From positions 55,116 to 119,115 of the forward strand of contig CACMQA010000005.1 in the NCBI GenBank assembly GCA_902615715.1: a stretch of 64,000 bases of DNA, given 5' to 3'. Of the stretch, positions 9,664-18,606 are shown piece by piece. The position numbers were made by a program, and so were the translations under genes. The notes under the pieces are model-generated. The model searched no databases, was not told where the DNA came from, and saw only the letters and a list, made by a program, of their open reading frames with translations. Positions within the stretch are counted from its first letter, which is position 1, and each line of letters begins with the position of its first letter. Origin of the DNA: an uncultured Pelagibacteraceae bacterium (GTDB taxonomy: Bacteria; Pseudomonadota; Alphaproteobacteria; Pelagibacterales; Pelagibacteraceae).

Positions 9664-10514
9664 GTGGTAAAAAAAAGGGATTGGGTCGTGGTCTTTCAGC
9701 TTTATTTGGGGACGCAAAGTCCGTTGATAAACCACAAGAAATTAATCAATTAAGTACTGTCTCTATTAGTGATTTAAGCCGAAATCCTTACCAGCCTAGG
9801 CAGTTTTTTAGTGAGGATAAACTTGAGGAATTAGCAAATTCTATTAAAAAAAATGGAATTATTCAGCCTATTGCTGTTCGTCCAAATAAAACTGAAAATG
9901 GTAAATATGAAATAGTAGCTGGTGAGAGAAGATGGATCGCTGCTCAAAGAGCTGGGCTGCATGAAATTCCTGTAAGAATTTTAGATATAAGTGATGTAGA
10001 GTCTTTGGAAGTTGCCATAGTTGAGAATATTCAAAGAGATGATTTAAACCCAATTGAGGAAGCCCGTGGGTATAAGCGGTTAAATGAAGAATTTAAATAT
10101 GACCATGAAAGTATTTCAAAGATGATGTCTAAAAGTAGAAGCCATATTAGCAACACTTTACGTTTGTTGACTTTACCAAAAGATGTAATTGGCATGTTAG
10201 AGGAGGGCACATTGACTTCTGGTCAAGCGAGACCATTGATAGGACTAGCTAACGCAACAAATATAGCCGAAGAAATTGTATCAAAAAATTATAGCGCAAG
10301 AAAAGTTGAATATTTAGTAAAGTCGAAAAAAGAATTTGGTTCGAATAAAAAAACTTATGATGCAAATATTTTAAAAGCGCAAGAACGTATTGAAAAAATT
10401 CTTGGATTAAAAGTAAATATACTAAATAAAAAGAATAATTCTGGAAGAGTAGTAATTGAGTACAAAGATTTGGATCAATTTGAATTAATTTCTGATTTAT
10501 TAACTAAACGTTAG
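9660..10514 (+). CDS. parB: Chromosome partitioning protein ParB
   Basis: The 284-residue ParB/Spo0J begins with KKKGLGRGLSALFGD, the ParA-interacting peptide. The ParB/sulfiredoxin-like CTP-binding domain follows, with ENIQRDDLNPIEEARGY; GERRWIAAQRAGL marks the CTP-binding loop. A helix-turn-helix comes next (ISKMMSKSRSHISNTLRLL), then a C-terminal dimerisation region. It loads as a sliding clamp at parS, two candidates for which lie just upstream in rsmG. It ends convergently with holA, overlapping by 11 bases. Confidence 0.97.
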   Translation: MSGKKKGLGRGLSALFGDAKSVDKPQEINQLSTVSISDLSRNPYQPRQFFSEDKLEELANSIKKNGIIQPIAVRPNKTENGKYEIVAGERRWIAAQRAGLHEIPVRILDISDVESLEVAIVENIQRDDLNPIEEARGYKRLNEEFKYDHESISKMMSKSRSHISNTLRLLTLPKDVIGMLEEGTLTSGQARPLIGLANATNIAEEIVSKNYSARKVEYLVKSKKEFGSNKKTYDANILKAQERIEKILGLKVNILNKKNNSGRVVIEYKDLDQFELISDLLTKR

Positions 10515-11490
10515 CTAAATTACAGATATCTACTATAAGTTTTTTAACTATCGTTCTCTTATCTATATCTGAATTTGATTTAACTTTTAATTCTACATCA
10601 TAAGTTGTATTAAGAGCTAAGTTTATTTTTTTTTGATTCCAGACCTTTGCTTGATGTAAAAAAATTGATTTATCTTTCCAAAAAATTGGTGGTTTTATTG
10701 TATTTATAGCTTCATTGATATTATTTACGGATAATTCATTAATTTGTTTTAGTTTATTCAGACGTTGATTAAATAAGTTTATGTATAAAATAGTTTTATC
10801 CGAGTCAATTACGGTGCTATTAAGTAATTTGTTAGTTTTGAAGTTATTACCGTTTAAAGCCTCATCTTTGATTTGATTAAAATCATCAGTTATTTTTAAA
10901 TTCAGTAATCTGTTTAATGCATTTAAATCAATTTTTTTGTTTGTAAAGTAGGATTTTATTTTATTAATTTCGTTATTAAGTTTATTTCTATCCTTTCCAC
11001 AATTCTCAATTAAGATATTTATCACATCTGTAGTTAACCCAGAAAAATCTTTAAAATTTTTTAAAATTATCTTTTTAATATTAAGCTCGTTATCTTCGTA
11101 ACAAGGGACAATGTCAGTGTGAGTTTCTTTCTCGAAGAAATTTCTTAATTTAGATTTTTTTTCTAAAATTCCGGAAAAAAGAAAAATTTTATTTTCATGA
11201 AGTTCATTTTTTACTCCTTCTAATATTTTTAAGATTTTATCATTTACATCGCTTATAAAGAAAATTTTTACTTCTTCAAAAAGAGAAATATTTTTAATTT
11301 CGTTGAAAAAAATCTCCTCGTTTCTAATGATATCCTCTTGAGAATACCTTAAAATCTTATTTTTACTATTTGCTAAAGTTATTTTTCTTTTAAGATCTTC
11401 AATTAAACCTAAATTTTCACCGTAAAATAAAACACAATTGTTTTTTAAAATTTTTATATTTTCTTCAATTAAATAACTTTTATAAATCAT
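10504..11490 (-). CDS. holA: DNA polymerase III delta subunit HolA
   Basis: This protein of about 328 residues opens the beta sliding clamp in the clamp-loader complex. It is divergent: visible family features are the N-terminal strand NNCVLFYGENLGLIEDLKRKI, a central region LFSGILEKKSKLRNFFEKE, and a C-terminal helical domain with INLFNQRLNKLKQINEL. Length fits HolA. Position between parB and lptE-leuS matches the alphaproteobacterial order and adds weight. I favour the ATG at 11490; an alternative start lies at 11502. It overlaps lptE by 11 bases. Confidence 0.85.
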   Translation of the reverse strand: MIYKSYLIEENIKILKNNCVLFYGENLGLIEDLKRKITLANSKNKILRYSQEDIIRNEEIFFNEIKNISLFEEVKIFFISDVNDKILKILEGVKNELHENKIFLFSGILEKKSKLRNFFEKETHTDIVPCYEDNELNIKKIILKNFKDFSGLTTDVINILIENCGKDRNKLNNEINKIKSYFTNKKIDLNALNRLLNLKITDDFNQIKDEALNGNNFKTNKLLNSTVIDSDKTILYINLFNQRLNKLKQINELSVNNINEAINTIKPPIFWKDKSIFLHQAKVWNQKKINLALNTTYDVELKVKSNSDIDKRTIVKKLIVDICNLANV

Positions 11491-11947
11491 TAAAATAAAC
11501 AACTAAATTTTCAATAACTTCCTCAGATATATTTTCTACCAAAGAATTAATTAAATTTTTTTCACTATTTAGATTATCAGAATATTTTGCAGATGAACCA
11601 TAATCACCTTTTTTCAATACAGAAAAAGATCCATTAATATTACTGTCATTCATTGATCTAAATTCAACATCTACAATAATAATTATTTCATATTTTGTAA
11701 TTTGATTGCTGATATTTTTTTCTTTTATGAGCCTTTCTTTTTTGGAGTTGATTGTTATATAAATTGAGTTTGCATTATTATTTTTTGTTTTATTTAAAAT
11801 TTTATTTTTAAGTTTGTAGTTAATTCTTTTTTCTCCATTAGTATCTATATTTGCTATGGTAAAGTTATTGTCATAATTAGCTAATTCAAAGCCGCAACTT
11901 AATAAAAGTATGAAAGATAATATTGAAATCGAAAGTTTAAAATTCAT
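11480..11947 (-). CDS. lptE: LPS-assembly lipoprotein LptE
   Basis: A 155-residue lipoprotein. The signal peptide ends in a lipobox with LLLSC, putting the acylated cysteine at residue 18, followed by GFELA. The body is a short alpha/beta protein of LptE type that would plug the LptD barrel during lipopolysaccharide export. Similarity visible by eye is weak, so the call leans on the lipobox, size and the leuS-lptE-holA gene order, which is conserved in proteobacteria. The start shares one base with the leuS stop. Confidence 0.78.
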   Translation of the reverse strand: MNFKLSISILSFILLLSCGFELANYDNNFTIANIDTNGEKRINYKLKNKILNKTKNNNANSIYITINSKKERLIKEKNISNQITKYEIIIIVDVEFRSMNDSNINGSFSVLKKGDYGSSAKYSDNLNSEKNLINSLVENISEEVIENLVVYFNDL

Positions 11948-14454
11948 TATTTTATTATATAGTTAATTATCTTATCTTTTACAAAAATAGTTTTTATAAT
12001 TCTCTTATTCTCGAGGTATTTTTTGGCTTTTGAATTGTCTAATACAACCTTATTTATTTGATTTTCACTAGTGTTTTTTTGTACAGAAATTATATCTCTA
12101 GTTTTACCATTTACTTGTATTGCAAATTTAATTTCTTCTTTAAGATTTTTTTTAATTTCTGGCCATTTGTTTACAGTTTTGCAGTTTAAAAATTCTAAGC
12201 ATTCGCTAGCTAAATGAGGTGTAAATGGCAACAAAAGTTTCATAATTTTTATAATATTATTTTGTAAGCATTTGTTGCTAAGTTCACTATTTATGTTTTT
12301 GTTAAATAAATTATAAGCTTCATAAAAATGCGCTATACTCACGTTAAATCTAAAATCTCCAATAGAATTGTCGATTTTGTTAATCAAGTTGTCGATTTCC
12401 GATTGAAACTTTTCTACTAATTTTTCATTAACATTTTTTTCCAATCTATTGATAATGATTGTGTTCAAATTCCAAATTTTTTGCAAAAATTTGTGTGAAG
12501 AAACAACACCAGCATCTGACCATTGAATATCTTTTTCTGGCGGGCTATCTGATAAAATAAACCATCTGATAGAATCTGCTCCATATTTTTTAATCATTAC
12601 CTCGGGATCAATGGTATTTTTTTTGGATTTAGACATCGATTCTGGTGGTCCAACGATAACTTTTTGTTTGTTACTTTTTTTTATAACATTGCTCTTAGAA
12701 ATTTTTTCTACTTCCTCAGGATAAAGCCAATTACCATCGGCGTCTTTATATGACTCGTGACAAACCATGCCTTGTGTAAACAAATTATTAAAAGGTTCTT
12801 TAAAATTGAAAGATTTATCAATTGAGTTAATACTTTTGGTAAAAAATCTAGAATATAAAAGATGTAAAATTGCATGTTCAATACCTCCAATATATTGATC
12901 TACAGGCATCCAATATTTAATTTCCTTTTTGTCAAAAGGAGAAGAAACATAATTTGGAGAACAAAATCTTAAAAAATACCAAGATGAGTCAACAAAAGTA
13001 TCCAAAGTATCTGTTTCTCGTATAGCTTTCTTTCCAGTTGATTTTTGATATGTATTTTTCCAAGTAGGGTGAGCTTCTAATGGATTTCCTGCAGAATTTA
13101 AATCTACATCATTTGGTAGAACAATAGGTAATTCACTTTTATCTACAGGAACAACATCACCGTTATCTAAATAGATCATGGGTATAGGACAGCCCCAATA
13201 ACGTTGTCTAGAAATTCCCCAATCTTTTAATCTGAACAAAGTTTTCCTTTTTCCTAAATTCTTTTTTTCGATTTCATCAATTATTTTTTGTTTAGCTGCT
13301 TCAATATCTAGATCATTAAGAAAATCAGAGTTGATAATTTTCCCATTATCAGTGTAAGCTTCTTTTAAAACTCCTTTTTTCCCGTTGGAAACAACTTGAA
13401 TAATATCAAGATTATATTTTTTTGCGAAATCAAAGTCTCTCTGATCATGAGCAGGACATCCAAAAACTGCTCCTGTGCCATAGTCCATTAAAACAAAATT
13501 AGCAAAGTAAACCGGTAATTTCTTATTTTTAATAAACGGATGTTGTACTGTTAAATTAGTATCGAAACCTATTTTATCTGCATTTGCCAAAGCTTCTTCA
13601 GTAGTACCTGTTTTATCACAATCTTTTTTAAAATTTTTAAAATTTTGTTGAGTTAGAAACTTTTTACTAAGAGGGTGGTCACTAGATAAAGCTAAAAAAC
13701 TCGCTCCAAATATAGTGTCAGGTCTAGTAGTAAAAACTTTTATTTTTTGATCTGAATCTGTTAATTTGAAATCTAATTCACAACCAAACGACTTACCAAT
13801 CCAGTTTTTTTGCATTATTTTAACTTTCTCAGGCCAGCCATTTAAATTTTTTAAGTCATTTAAAAGTGGCTCTGCAAATTTCGTAATATTAAAAAACCAC
13901 TGAGATAGTTTTTTTCGCTCAACTACAGCATTTGATCTCCAACCTTTTCCATTAATTACTTGTTCGTTTGCTAAAACGGTTTTTTCAACAGGATCCCAAT
14001 TTACGTAAGTTTCTTTTCGAGAAACTAAGCCATGGTTATAAAAATCAATAAATAGGCTTTGTTGTTGTTTATAATAGTTTTTATCACAGGTAGATATTTC
14101 TCTGTCCCAATCTATAGATAATCCAAGCAATTTTAATTGGGATCTCATAGTATCGATATTTTTATTTGTCCATTCACTAGGATGTAAATTGTTTATTTTA
14201 GATGCATTTTCTGCAGGTAATCCAAACGCATCCCACCCCATTGGATGTAAAACATTAAATCCATTTAAGAACTTAAACCGAGCAATTACATCTCCAATTG
14301 TGTAATTTCTTACATGTCCCATATGTATTTTTCCCGAGGGATACGGAAACATTTCTAAACAATAAAACTTTTTACCATTTTTATTAGTTAATTTCTTTTT
14401 TGAAAATATTTTTTGCCATTTTTTTTCAATGACTTGAAAATTATATCTTTCCAT
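11947..14454 (-). CDS. leuS: Leucyl-tRNA synthetase
   Basis: A class-I aminoacyl-tRNA synthetase of 835 residues, a normal length. The HIGH motif reads [13 protein letters not shown] near residue 39, and KMSKS appears as [13 protein letters not shown]. The editing (CP1) domain is intact, with [10 protein letters not shown] and a [15 protein letters not shown] segment carrying the conserved aspartate. It charges tRNA-Leu in the cytoplasm. The gene lies five bases after the DUF3576 lipoprotein gene and before lptE-holA in one minus-strand run. Confidence 0.98.
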   Translation of the reverse strand: MERYNFQVIEKKWQKIFSKKKLTNKNGKKFYCLEMFPYPSGKIHMGHVRNYTIGDVIARFKFLNGFNVLHPMGWDAFGLPAENASKINNLHPSEWTNKNIDTMRSQLKLLGLSIDWDREISTCDKNYYKQQQSLFIDFYNHGLVSRKETYVNWDPVEKTVLANEQVINGKGWRSNAVVERKKLSQWFFNITKFAEPLLNDLKNLNGWPEKVKIMQKNWIGKSFGCELDFKLTDSDQKIKVFTTRPDTIFGASFLALSSDHPLSKKFLTQQNFKNFKKDCDKTGTTEEALANADKIGFDTNLTVQHPFIKNKKLPVYFANFVLMDYGTGAVFGCPAHDQRDFDFAKKYNLDIIQVVSNGKKGVLKEAYTDNGKIINSDFLNDLDIEAAKQKIIDEIEKKNLGKRKTLFRLKDWGISRQRYWGCPIPMIYLDNGDVVPVDKSELPIVLPNDVDLNSAGNPLEAHPTWKNTYQKSTGKKAIRETDTLDTFVDSSWYFLRFCSPNYVSSPFDKKEIKYWMPVDQYIGGIEHAILHLLYSRFFTKSINSIDKSFNFKEPFNNLFTQGMVCHESYKDADGNWLYPEEVEKISKSNVIKKSNKQKVIVGPPESMSKSKKNTIDPEVMIKKYGADSIRWFILSDSPPEKDIQWSDAGVVSSHKFLQKIWNLNTIIINRLEKNVNEKLVEKFQSEIDNLINKIDNSIGDFRFNVSIAHFYEAYNLFNKNINSELSNKCLQNNIIKIMKLLLPFTPHLASECLEFLNCKTVNKWPEIKKNLKEEIKFAIQVNGKTRDIISVQKNTSENQINKVVLDNSKAKKYLENKRIIKTIFVKDKIINYIIK

Positions 14455-14459
14455 AAGAA

Positions 14460-14984
14460 CTATTTTTTTTCTTTAGAAGATTTTTGTAACAATGCAGCTT
14501 TACGTAATATTGTAGAACGAAGTTCATCTTTAATTACGTTACTTTGTGAAACCATAGTTCTGCAATTAGAACTTGTATTACAAATTCTTTTATGAACTAT
14601 AATTTTTAAACTATCACTTCTGATTTCATTTGATAGAAATCTTACTGTTAGTTTTATGGAGTCATTATTTCCTCCTTCTGAATACCAATCTGTAATAATA
14701 ACTCCTCCAGAGTAATCCACTGTCGTTAAAGGTAGAAAGTCTAATGTTTCTAACGATGCTCTCCACATAGGATTAGACGAACTAAATTCAAAGTTGGTTC
14801 CTTTACCCCCTTTACGAAATAAATCATTAATACCTGTCCCTCTGCCTTCATTTACAGCTTGCCTTCTTCTCTCTTCAGGATCGGTCGGTCGAGATCTTTG
14901 GTCAACTTTTTTAAGCCCGCCACAAGAAAGTGTCGAAAAAGAAATTGTTAAAATAAGTAAAAAATTAATTATTTTTTTCATCAT
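14460..14984 (-). CDS. DUF3576 lipoprotein
   Basis: A 174-residue protein with a lipoprotein signal peptide ([11 protein letters not shown], cysteine 21). After an arginine-rich stretch it continues with [31 protein letters not shown] and a region rich in basic and polar residues. This matches the DUF3576 family, found mainly in alphaproteobacteria just upstream of leuS and lptE, as here. Function is unknown; the envelope location and neighbours suggest a role linked to outer-membrane assembly, which is only an inference. It may be the first gene of the leuS-lptE-holA run. Confidence 0.85.
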   Translation of the reverse strand: MMKKIINFLLILTISFSTLSCGGLKKVDQRSRPTDPEERRRQAVNEGRGTGINDLFRKGGKGTNFEFSSSNPMWRASLETLDFLPLTTVDYSGGVIITDWYSEGGNNDSIKLTVRFLSNEIRSDSLKIIVHKRICNTSSNCRTMVSQSNVIKDELRSTILRKAALLQKSSKEKK

Positions 14985-15068
14985 TTGAGAATTTTATTAA
15001 CAAATACAGTAGTTTAATGAAATTTCATATAATTACCTAAAAAAGCTTGAATTTATTGAGGAATTTCC

Positions 15069-15086
15069 TGTGATATTTATATCACA
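15069..15086. promoter_or_regulatory. 18-base palindrome upstream of porin (candidate operator)
   Basis: TGTGATATTTATATCACA has two 8-base arms, TGTGATAT and ATATCACA, around TT. It lies about 115 bases before the porin start in the longest intergenic region of the window (14985-15200, 216 bases). The arms resemble a CRP-family half-site, but the space between TGTGA and TCACA is eight bases, not six. I read it as a regulator site of unknown identity. Confidence 0.5.
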
Positions 15087-15140
15087 CTAATTGAAAAAAA
15101 AGCATAAAATATGGGAAAAAACAGCTTCAAATATGAATTT

Positions 15141-15169
15141 TTGATAAAAAACTCAGGTTAAATTAATTT
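15141..15169 (+). promoter_or_regulatory. Candidate sigma-70 promoter for the porin gene
   Basis: TTGATA (15141-15146) and TAATTT (15164-15169) are separated by 17 bases, a good fit to a housekeeping promoter. Transcription would start near 15176, giving a leader of about 25 bases that ends in the ribosome-binding site AAAGGAAA just before the ATG. In such AT-rich DNA near-matches are frequent, so confidence is moderate. Confidence 0.4.
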
Positions 15170-15172
15170 AAC
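15157..15172. promoter_or_regulatory. Perfect 16-base palindrome over the porin promoter -10 region
   Basis: GTTAAATTAATTTAAC is a perfect palindrome that covers the candidate -10 hexamer. A protein bound here would be placed to block the promoter, so it may be an operator. The sequence is mostly A/T, and a structural or chance origin cannot be excluded. Confidence 0.4.
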
Positions 15173-15200
15173 ACTTAATAATAACAATAAAGGAAAACAT

Positions 15201-16283
15201 ATGAAAAACATAACAAAAAAAGTTGTTGTTCTTTTCTCATCATTATTTCTTTCAGTAAGTGCATTCGCTGGTGAATTAACTGTAACAGGTTCAGCTAACG
15301 CTTCTTACGTAGTAAATGGTGGACAAGTAAATAACAATGATAAGGGTCTTGGTATATCAAACGAATTAAAGTTTGCTGCATCAGGTGAGTTAGACAATGG
15401 TTTCACTTGGGATTACTTCATGGAATTAGATGGTAATGACAGTGGAGCTCATGATAACGATGACTCTCAATTAAAAATTGGAATGGGTTCAATGGGAACA
15501 CTTTACATCAATGATTCAGAAGGTGGATTATCTACTGAAACAAAAGATGGTATCGGTGCAGTTGGAGTAGGTTCTGACTTCGCAAATACTGCAGATTTCG
15601 TTGGTCACGATATCGACGTATCTGGAAGTGGTAACATTCAGTACGATGCTCCGGCAGACGTATTACCATTCGGACTTGGCGTATCATTAGCATACGTACC
15701 AAACAATTCAGACGGTGATAACAACAGCTACAAAAACGCTGGTACAGAGAACACTGCAGGTGGTGATGGTGACTCTACAATTATGTACAGAGTTACAGCT
15801 GCTCCAATCGACGGTCTAAGTGTTGGTGCTGACTATTTAGATGCACAAAACACAACTGGTACATATTCACAAACATATGAAGCTGGTGGTTGGTATGCTG
15901 CATACGCAATGGGTAACTTTGAAGTAGGTTACAAAGAAAGATACTACGCTCCAGCAGTAGCTAATAAGTTAGGTGCTTCAAACACACCTCACAGCTATGT
16001 GTTAACTGGTATGGGTGTAGAAGTAGCATTAAACGATGCTGTTTCAATTTCTTACTCAGAAGAAACATCTGAAAGAAAACAATACACAGGTACTACTAAC
16101 GCTGCAGCAGGTGCTTCACCTTTCACAAGAGAAACAATTGAGTTTGAATCTACATTCTTAATGTTAGCTTATGATATCGGTGGTGCAACAGTTGGTTTAA
16201 CTAGCGTTGAGTCTTCTAACTCTGGTTACACATCAGGTGCAGACACAACTAAAACGCTTGCGACATTGTCAATGGCATTTTAA
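15201..16283 (+). CDS. Outer-membrane porin
   Basis: A 360-residue outer-membrane beta-barrel. The signal peptide runs to about residue 23 (LFLSVSAFA, then GELTVTGSA). The mature protein shows alternating strands rich in glycine and aromatic residues, long Asp/Asn-rich loops, and a final strand ending in phenylalanine (LATLSMAF), the outer-membrane sorting signal. It fits the general gram-negative porin family and would admit small nutrients. Codon use looks more GC-rich and regular than its neighbours, as expected of a highly expressed gene. It has its own upstream region and a strong terminator, so it is probably monocistronic. Confidence 0.9.
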   Translation: MKNITKKVVVLFSSLFLSVSAFAGELTVTGSANASYVVNGGQVNNNDKGLGISNELKFAASGELDNGFTWDYFMELDGNDSGAHDNDDSQLKIGMGSMGTLYINDSEGGLSTETKDGIGAVGVGSDFANTADFVGHDIDVSGSGNIQYDAPADVLPFGLGVSLAYVPNNSDGDNNSYKNAGTENTAGGDGDSTIMYRVTAAPIDGLSVGADYLDAQNTTGTYSQTYEAGGWYAAYAMGNFEVGYKERYYAPAVANKLGASNTPHSYVLTGMGVEVALNDAVSISYSEETSERKQYTGTTNAAAGASPFTRETIEFESTFLMLAYDIGGATVGLTSVESSNSGYTSGADTTKTLATLSMAF

Positions 16284-16302
16284 TTTAAGTTAAACTTAAA
16301 TT
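16282..16302. repeat. 21-base perfect inverted repeat at the porin stop codon
   Basis: AATTTAAGTT and AACTTAAATT flank a single A, forming a perfect inverted repeat that includes the porin stop codon. It lies directly before the porin terminator and could add a second hairpin that protects the mRNA 3' end. Function is inferred only. Confidence 0.4.
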
Positions 16303-16304
16303 AT

Positions 16305-16877
16305 TTAAAAAAGCCGGTTAATTATATTAGCCGGCTTTTTTTTTATTTCAGATAAAAGAGCAAATCCCTCACTAAAGACATTATTTAATTGATTTAAATT
16401 ATGATTTTTTATGCCACCAAGTGGAATTAACTTTTTAGAAACCTTTAAAAAACTATTAAACTTTACCACACCTAAATAAGGAGATTTTTTATCATAATCT
16501 ACTAGGAATAATTTTGATAATAGAATTAAACTACAACCCTGTCTGATTTTGATTGTAATCTCTCTAAAATTATGAGCTGAACCAATAATACCAAAATTTG
16601 ATTTTTTAAAATTTAAAAATTGAAGACCTTTATTAAATGAAGATAAATAAATTCCATCAGAATTAATTGAGATCGCCAATTTTATGTCATTAGCAACATA
16701 TAATTTAATCCCTTTTGATTTACATGACTGTCTAAACCTTAGTAAATCGCTAATTTCATCATATTTTTTGTAATTCCTGTAAATTATAAAAAATTTATTA
16801 CGTAATTTTAATTTTTTTAAATCAATATCTTTGATATTTTCAATTATAAAAAAATATTTATTTTTAATGATAAACAT
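16305..16877 (-). CDS. Thiamine-phosphate synthase family protein (ThiE/TenI-like), divergent
   Basis: A 190-residue protein with the ThiE/TenI TIM-barrel pattern: YVANDIKLAISINSDGIYL, then GIIGSAHNFREI, GCSLILLSKLF and, near the end, IPLGGIKNHNL. ThiE joins hydroxymethylpyrimidine phosphate and thiazole phosphate. Several usual catalytic positions look altered: the ND-R motif has I, and GVHLGQ has become GIYLSS. Activity is therefore uncertain, and TenI-like or other roles are possible. It starts one base from yggS on the other strand and ends inside the porin terminator. Confidence 0.68.
   Translation of the reverse strand: MFIIKNKYFFIIENIKDIDLKKLKLRNKFFIIYRNYKKYDEISDLLRFRQSCKSKGIKLYVANDIKLAISINSDGIYLSSFNKGLQFLNFKKSNFGIIGSAHNFREITIKIRQGCSLILLSKLFLVDYDKKSPYLGVVKFNSFLKVSKKLIPLGGIKNHNLNQLNNVFSEGFALLSEIKKKPANIINRLF
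16307..16344. terminator. Bidirectional intrinsic terminator between porin and the ThiE-like gene
   Basis: The arms AAAAAAGCCGG and CCGGCTTTTTT form an 11-base stem; TAAT and ATTA can pair further inside the loop. A run of T follows on the plus strand and a run of A precedes it, so it can act in both directions. It ends the porin transcript. On the minus strand it overlaps the last codons of the ThiE-like gene. Confidence 0.88.
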
Positions 16878-17528
16878 ATGAGTACAATAGTTGATAGATT
16901 TGAAAAAATAAAATCTAAAATTGCTTCCCTAAAACCAAGTAATCCAGTAAATATTATTGCTGTTAGTAAGACATTTACTTTAGACCACATACGGCCTTTG
17001 ATAGATCATAACCATTTGCATTTTGGAGAAAATAAAGTTCAAGAGGCAAAATCTAAATGGTTAGAACAAAAAAAAATTAATCAAAATTTAAAATTACATA
17101 TGATAGGTAAGTTGCAAAGTAATAAAGCTAAAGATGCTGTACAACTTTTTGACTACATTCACTCAGTCGATAATCAAAAATTAGCTGATACACTAGCAAA
17201 GCATCAAAAAAATTTTAATAAATACATTAAATATTTTATACAAGTAAATATTGGTAATGAAATTCAAAAGTCAGGAATACCTGTTGGAGAATTAGAGGCT
17301 TTTTATAATTATTGTATTAATGAAATTAATTTGGAAATTATAGGTTTAATGGTTATCCCACCTATTAATGAGAGTGCTGAAAAATATTTTAAATCACTTA
17401 ATGAATTAAATAAATCTCTAGCACTTAAAAGTATTAGTATGGGCATGTCAGCAGACTACGTTGAAGCTGTAAAGCATGGCTCCACATTTGTAAGAATTGG
17501 TAGCTCTATATTCGGTCCACGATCTTAA
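16878..17528 (+). CDS. YggS-family PLP-binding homeostasis protein
   Basis: A 216-residue, single-domain alanine-racemase-like barrel. The PLP lysine is in IIAVSKTFTLDHI near residue 31, with HFGENKVQEAKSKW and HMIGKLQSNKAK following, all hallmarks of YggS/PLPBP. Late motifs LMVIPP and SMGMSADYVEAVKHGSTFVRIGSSIFG bind the phosphate. The protein keeps free pyridoxal phosphate in balance and has no known catalytic activity. It overlaps the convergent transpeptidase gene by 23 bases. Confidence 0.96.
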   Translation: MSTIVDRFEKIKSKIASLKPSNPVNIIAVSKTFTLDHIRPLIDHNHLHFGENKVQEAKSKWLEQKKINQNLKLHMIGKLQSNKAKDAVQLFDYIHSVDNQKLADTLAKHQKNFNKYIKYFIQVNIGNEIQKSGIPVGELEAFYNYCINEINLEIIGLMVIPPINESAEKYFKSLNELNKSLALKSISMGMSADYVEAVKHGSTFVRIGSSIFGPRS

Positions 17529-18006
17529 TTTTTGTGCTACTTTTTAATTCTTTTATAATTTTTAAAAGATGTTCTTTCTTTAATGCTATACACCCTTCAG
17601 TCTTTTTGTAATTCCTTTTAGAAATGTGAATAAAAATTGCGCTACCTTTATTTCTAATAATTGGATGCATGTTATAATTTAAAACCAATATAATATCGTA
17701 GATATTTTCTTTTCTATAAAGTTTTTCAAAACTATAATGTGATGGTAATTTTACAAGTCTATTATAATTTTTTGAAAGGGGATCGTTACACCATCCCATA
17801 TTTTTTTTTATGATAATTTTTTTAATTTTTGATTGAATTTTTTGAATTCTATCTTTTCTGTATAAAATATATTTAACTTTATATTTGCCTTTTGGGGTGA
17901 TTAAATCACCTTCTTTTTTTTTATAACCAATTCCCCTTTTACCTATGGCGCATTTTGCTTTATAGTTGTTATAAATTAGGTATTTTTTATTTATTAAAAT
18001 ATGCAC
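17506..18006 (-). CDS. L,D-transpeptidase (YkuD) family protein
   Basis: The 166-residue protein has the YkuD core with a conserved histidine (IFIHISKRNYKKTEGCIAL) and catalytic cysteine in the T-x-G-C-I-A-L motif. It also has G-D-L-I-T-P-K-G-K-Y near residue 33, the usual substrate-side motif. Such enzymes cross-link peptidoglycan or attach proteins to it, but this short form has no visible signal peptide, so its location is unclear. The start is GTG at 18006; no ATG is available nearby. It overlaps the opposite-strand regulator start by six bases and yggS at its 3' end. Confidence 0.85.
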   Translation of the reverse strand: MHILINKKYLIYNNYKAKCAIGKRGIGYKKKEGDLITPKGKYKVKYILYRKDRIQKIQSKIKKIIIKKNMGWCNDPLSKNYNRLVKLPSHYSFEKLYRKENIYDIILVLNYNMHPIIRNKGSAIFIHISKRNYKKTEGCIALKKEHLLKIIKELKSSTKIKIVDRI

Positions 18007-18606
18007 AAGTTAAATGTTCAAATTTTAGGTCCTTCATCTTTTATTTCAACTTTAAATGAATTAAAAACTTTTTTAAAGTTTAATCCTTTATTTGATAATT
18101 CAAATAAAAATCCAAATATTATTCTGTTTCACGTTGATGCTTTGACAGATAAAAAGCAAAAAAAATACATTTTAACCAATAGTTTTTTAAAAATATGTTT
18201 AGGAAAAAGGAGAGATATTATTGATAATTTCGATGCAAATTTAGATTTGCCAACTACTTTAAAGGAAATCAATTCTACAATAGAAAACACAGCTGCAAAG
18301 AAAAAATACAATATCAATTCTTCTATTGAAGTAAAAAGTTATTTGTTAAATAAAAACGAAAAAAAGTTACTTAAAGACAAAGATTATATTGTACTTACTG
18401 AAAAAGAAGTTCATCTTCTTGAACTATTTTTAGATAACAAGAAACCAGTTTCAAAAAATAATATTTTATCCTCTGTTTGGAATTATTCATCTGAAGCTGA
18501 TACACATACAGTAGAGACACACATTTATAGATTAAGAAAAAAAATTTCAGAAAAATTTATGGATGAAAATTTTATCCTTAATAACAAAGATGGTTATTAC
18601 TTGTGA
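18001..18606 (+). CDS. Winged-helix regulator with degenerate receiver-like N-terminus
   Basis: A 201-residue protein. The C-terminal ~80 residues form an OmpR/PhoB-type DNA-binding domain: LTEKEVHLLELFLDNKKPVSKNNILSSVW, then THTVETHIYRLRKKI and the wing ending in NKDGYYL. The N-terminal ~100 residues resemble a receiver fold in length, but no DD...D...K phosphorylation pattern is visible. It is probably a transcription factor not driven by classical phosphorylation. Its first codon overlaps the divergent transpeptidase gene, and its last codons overlap the tiny ArfA-like gene. Confidence 0.78.
   Translation: MHKLNVQILGPSSFISTLNELKTFLKFNPLFDNSNKNPNIILFHVDALTDKKQKKYILTNSFLKICLGKRRDIIDNFDANLDLPTTLKEINSTIENTAAKKKYNINSSIEVKSYLLNKNEKKLLKDKDYIVLTEKEVHLLELFLDNKKPVSKNNILSSVWNYSSEADTHTVETHIYRLRKKISEKFMDENFILNNKDGYYL

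Noticed and set aside
15069..15086. Canonical CRP binding site
   Set aside because: TGTGA and TCACA are separated by eight bases instead of six; I report it only as a palindrome.
14985..15200. tRNA or small RNA gene in the porin upstream region
   Set aside because: No cloverleaf or GGTTCGA-like T-loop; the region is explained by palindromes, a promoter and a ribosome-binding site.
18126..18141. Possible third parS site (TGTTTCACGT followed by TGATGC)
   Set aside because: Only the left half matches; the right half is not symmetrical, and it lies far from parAB.
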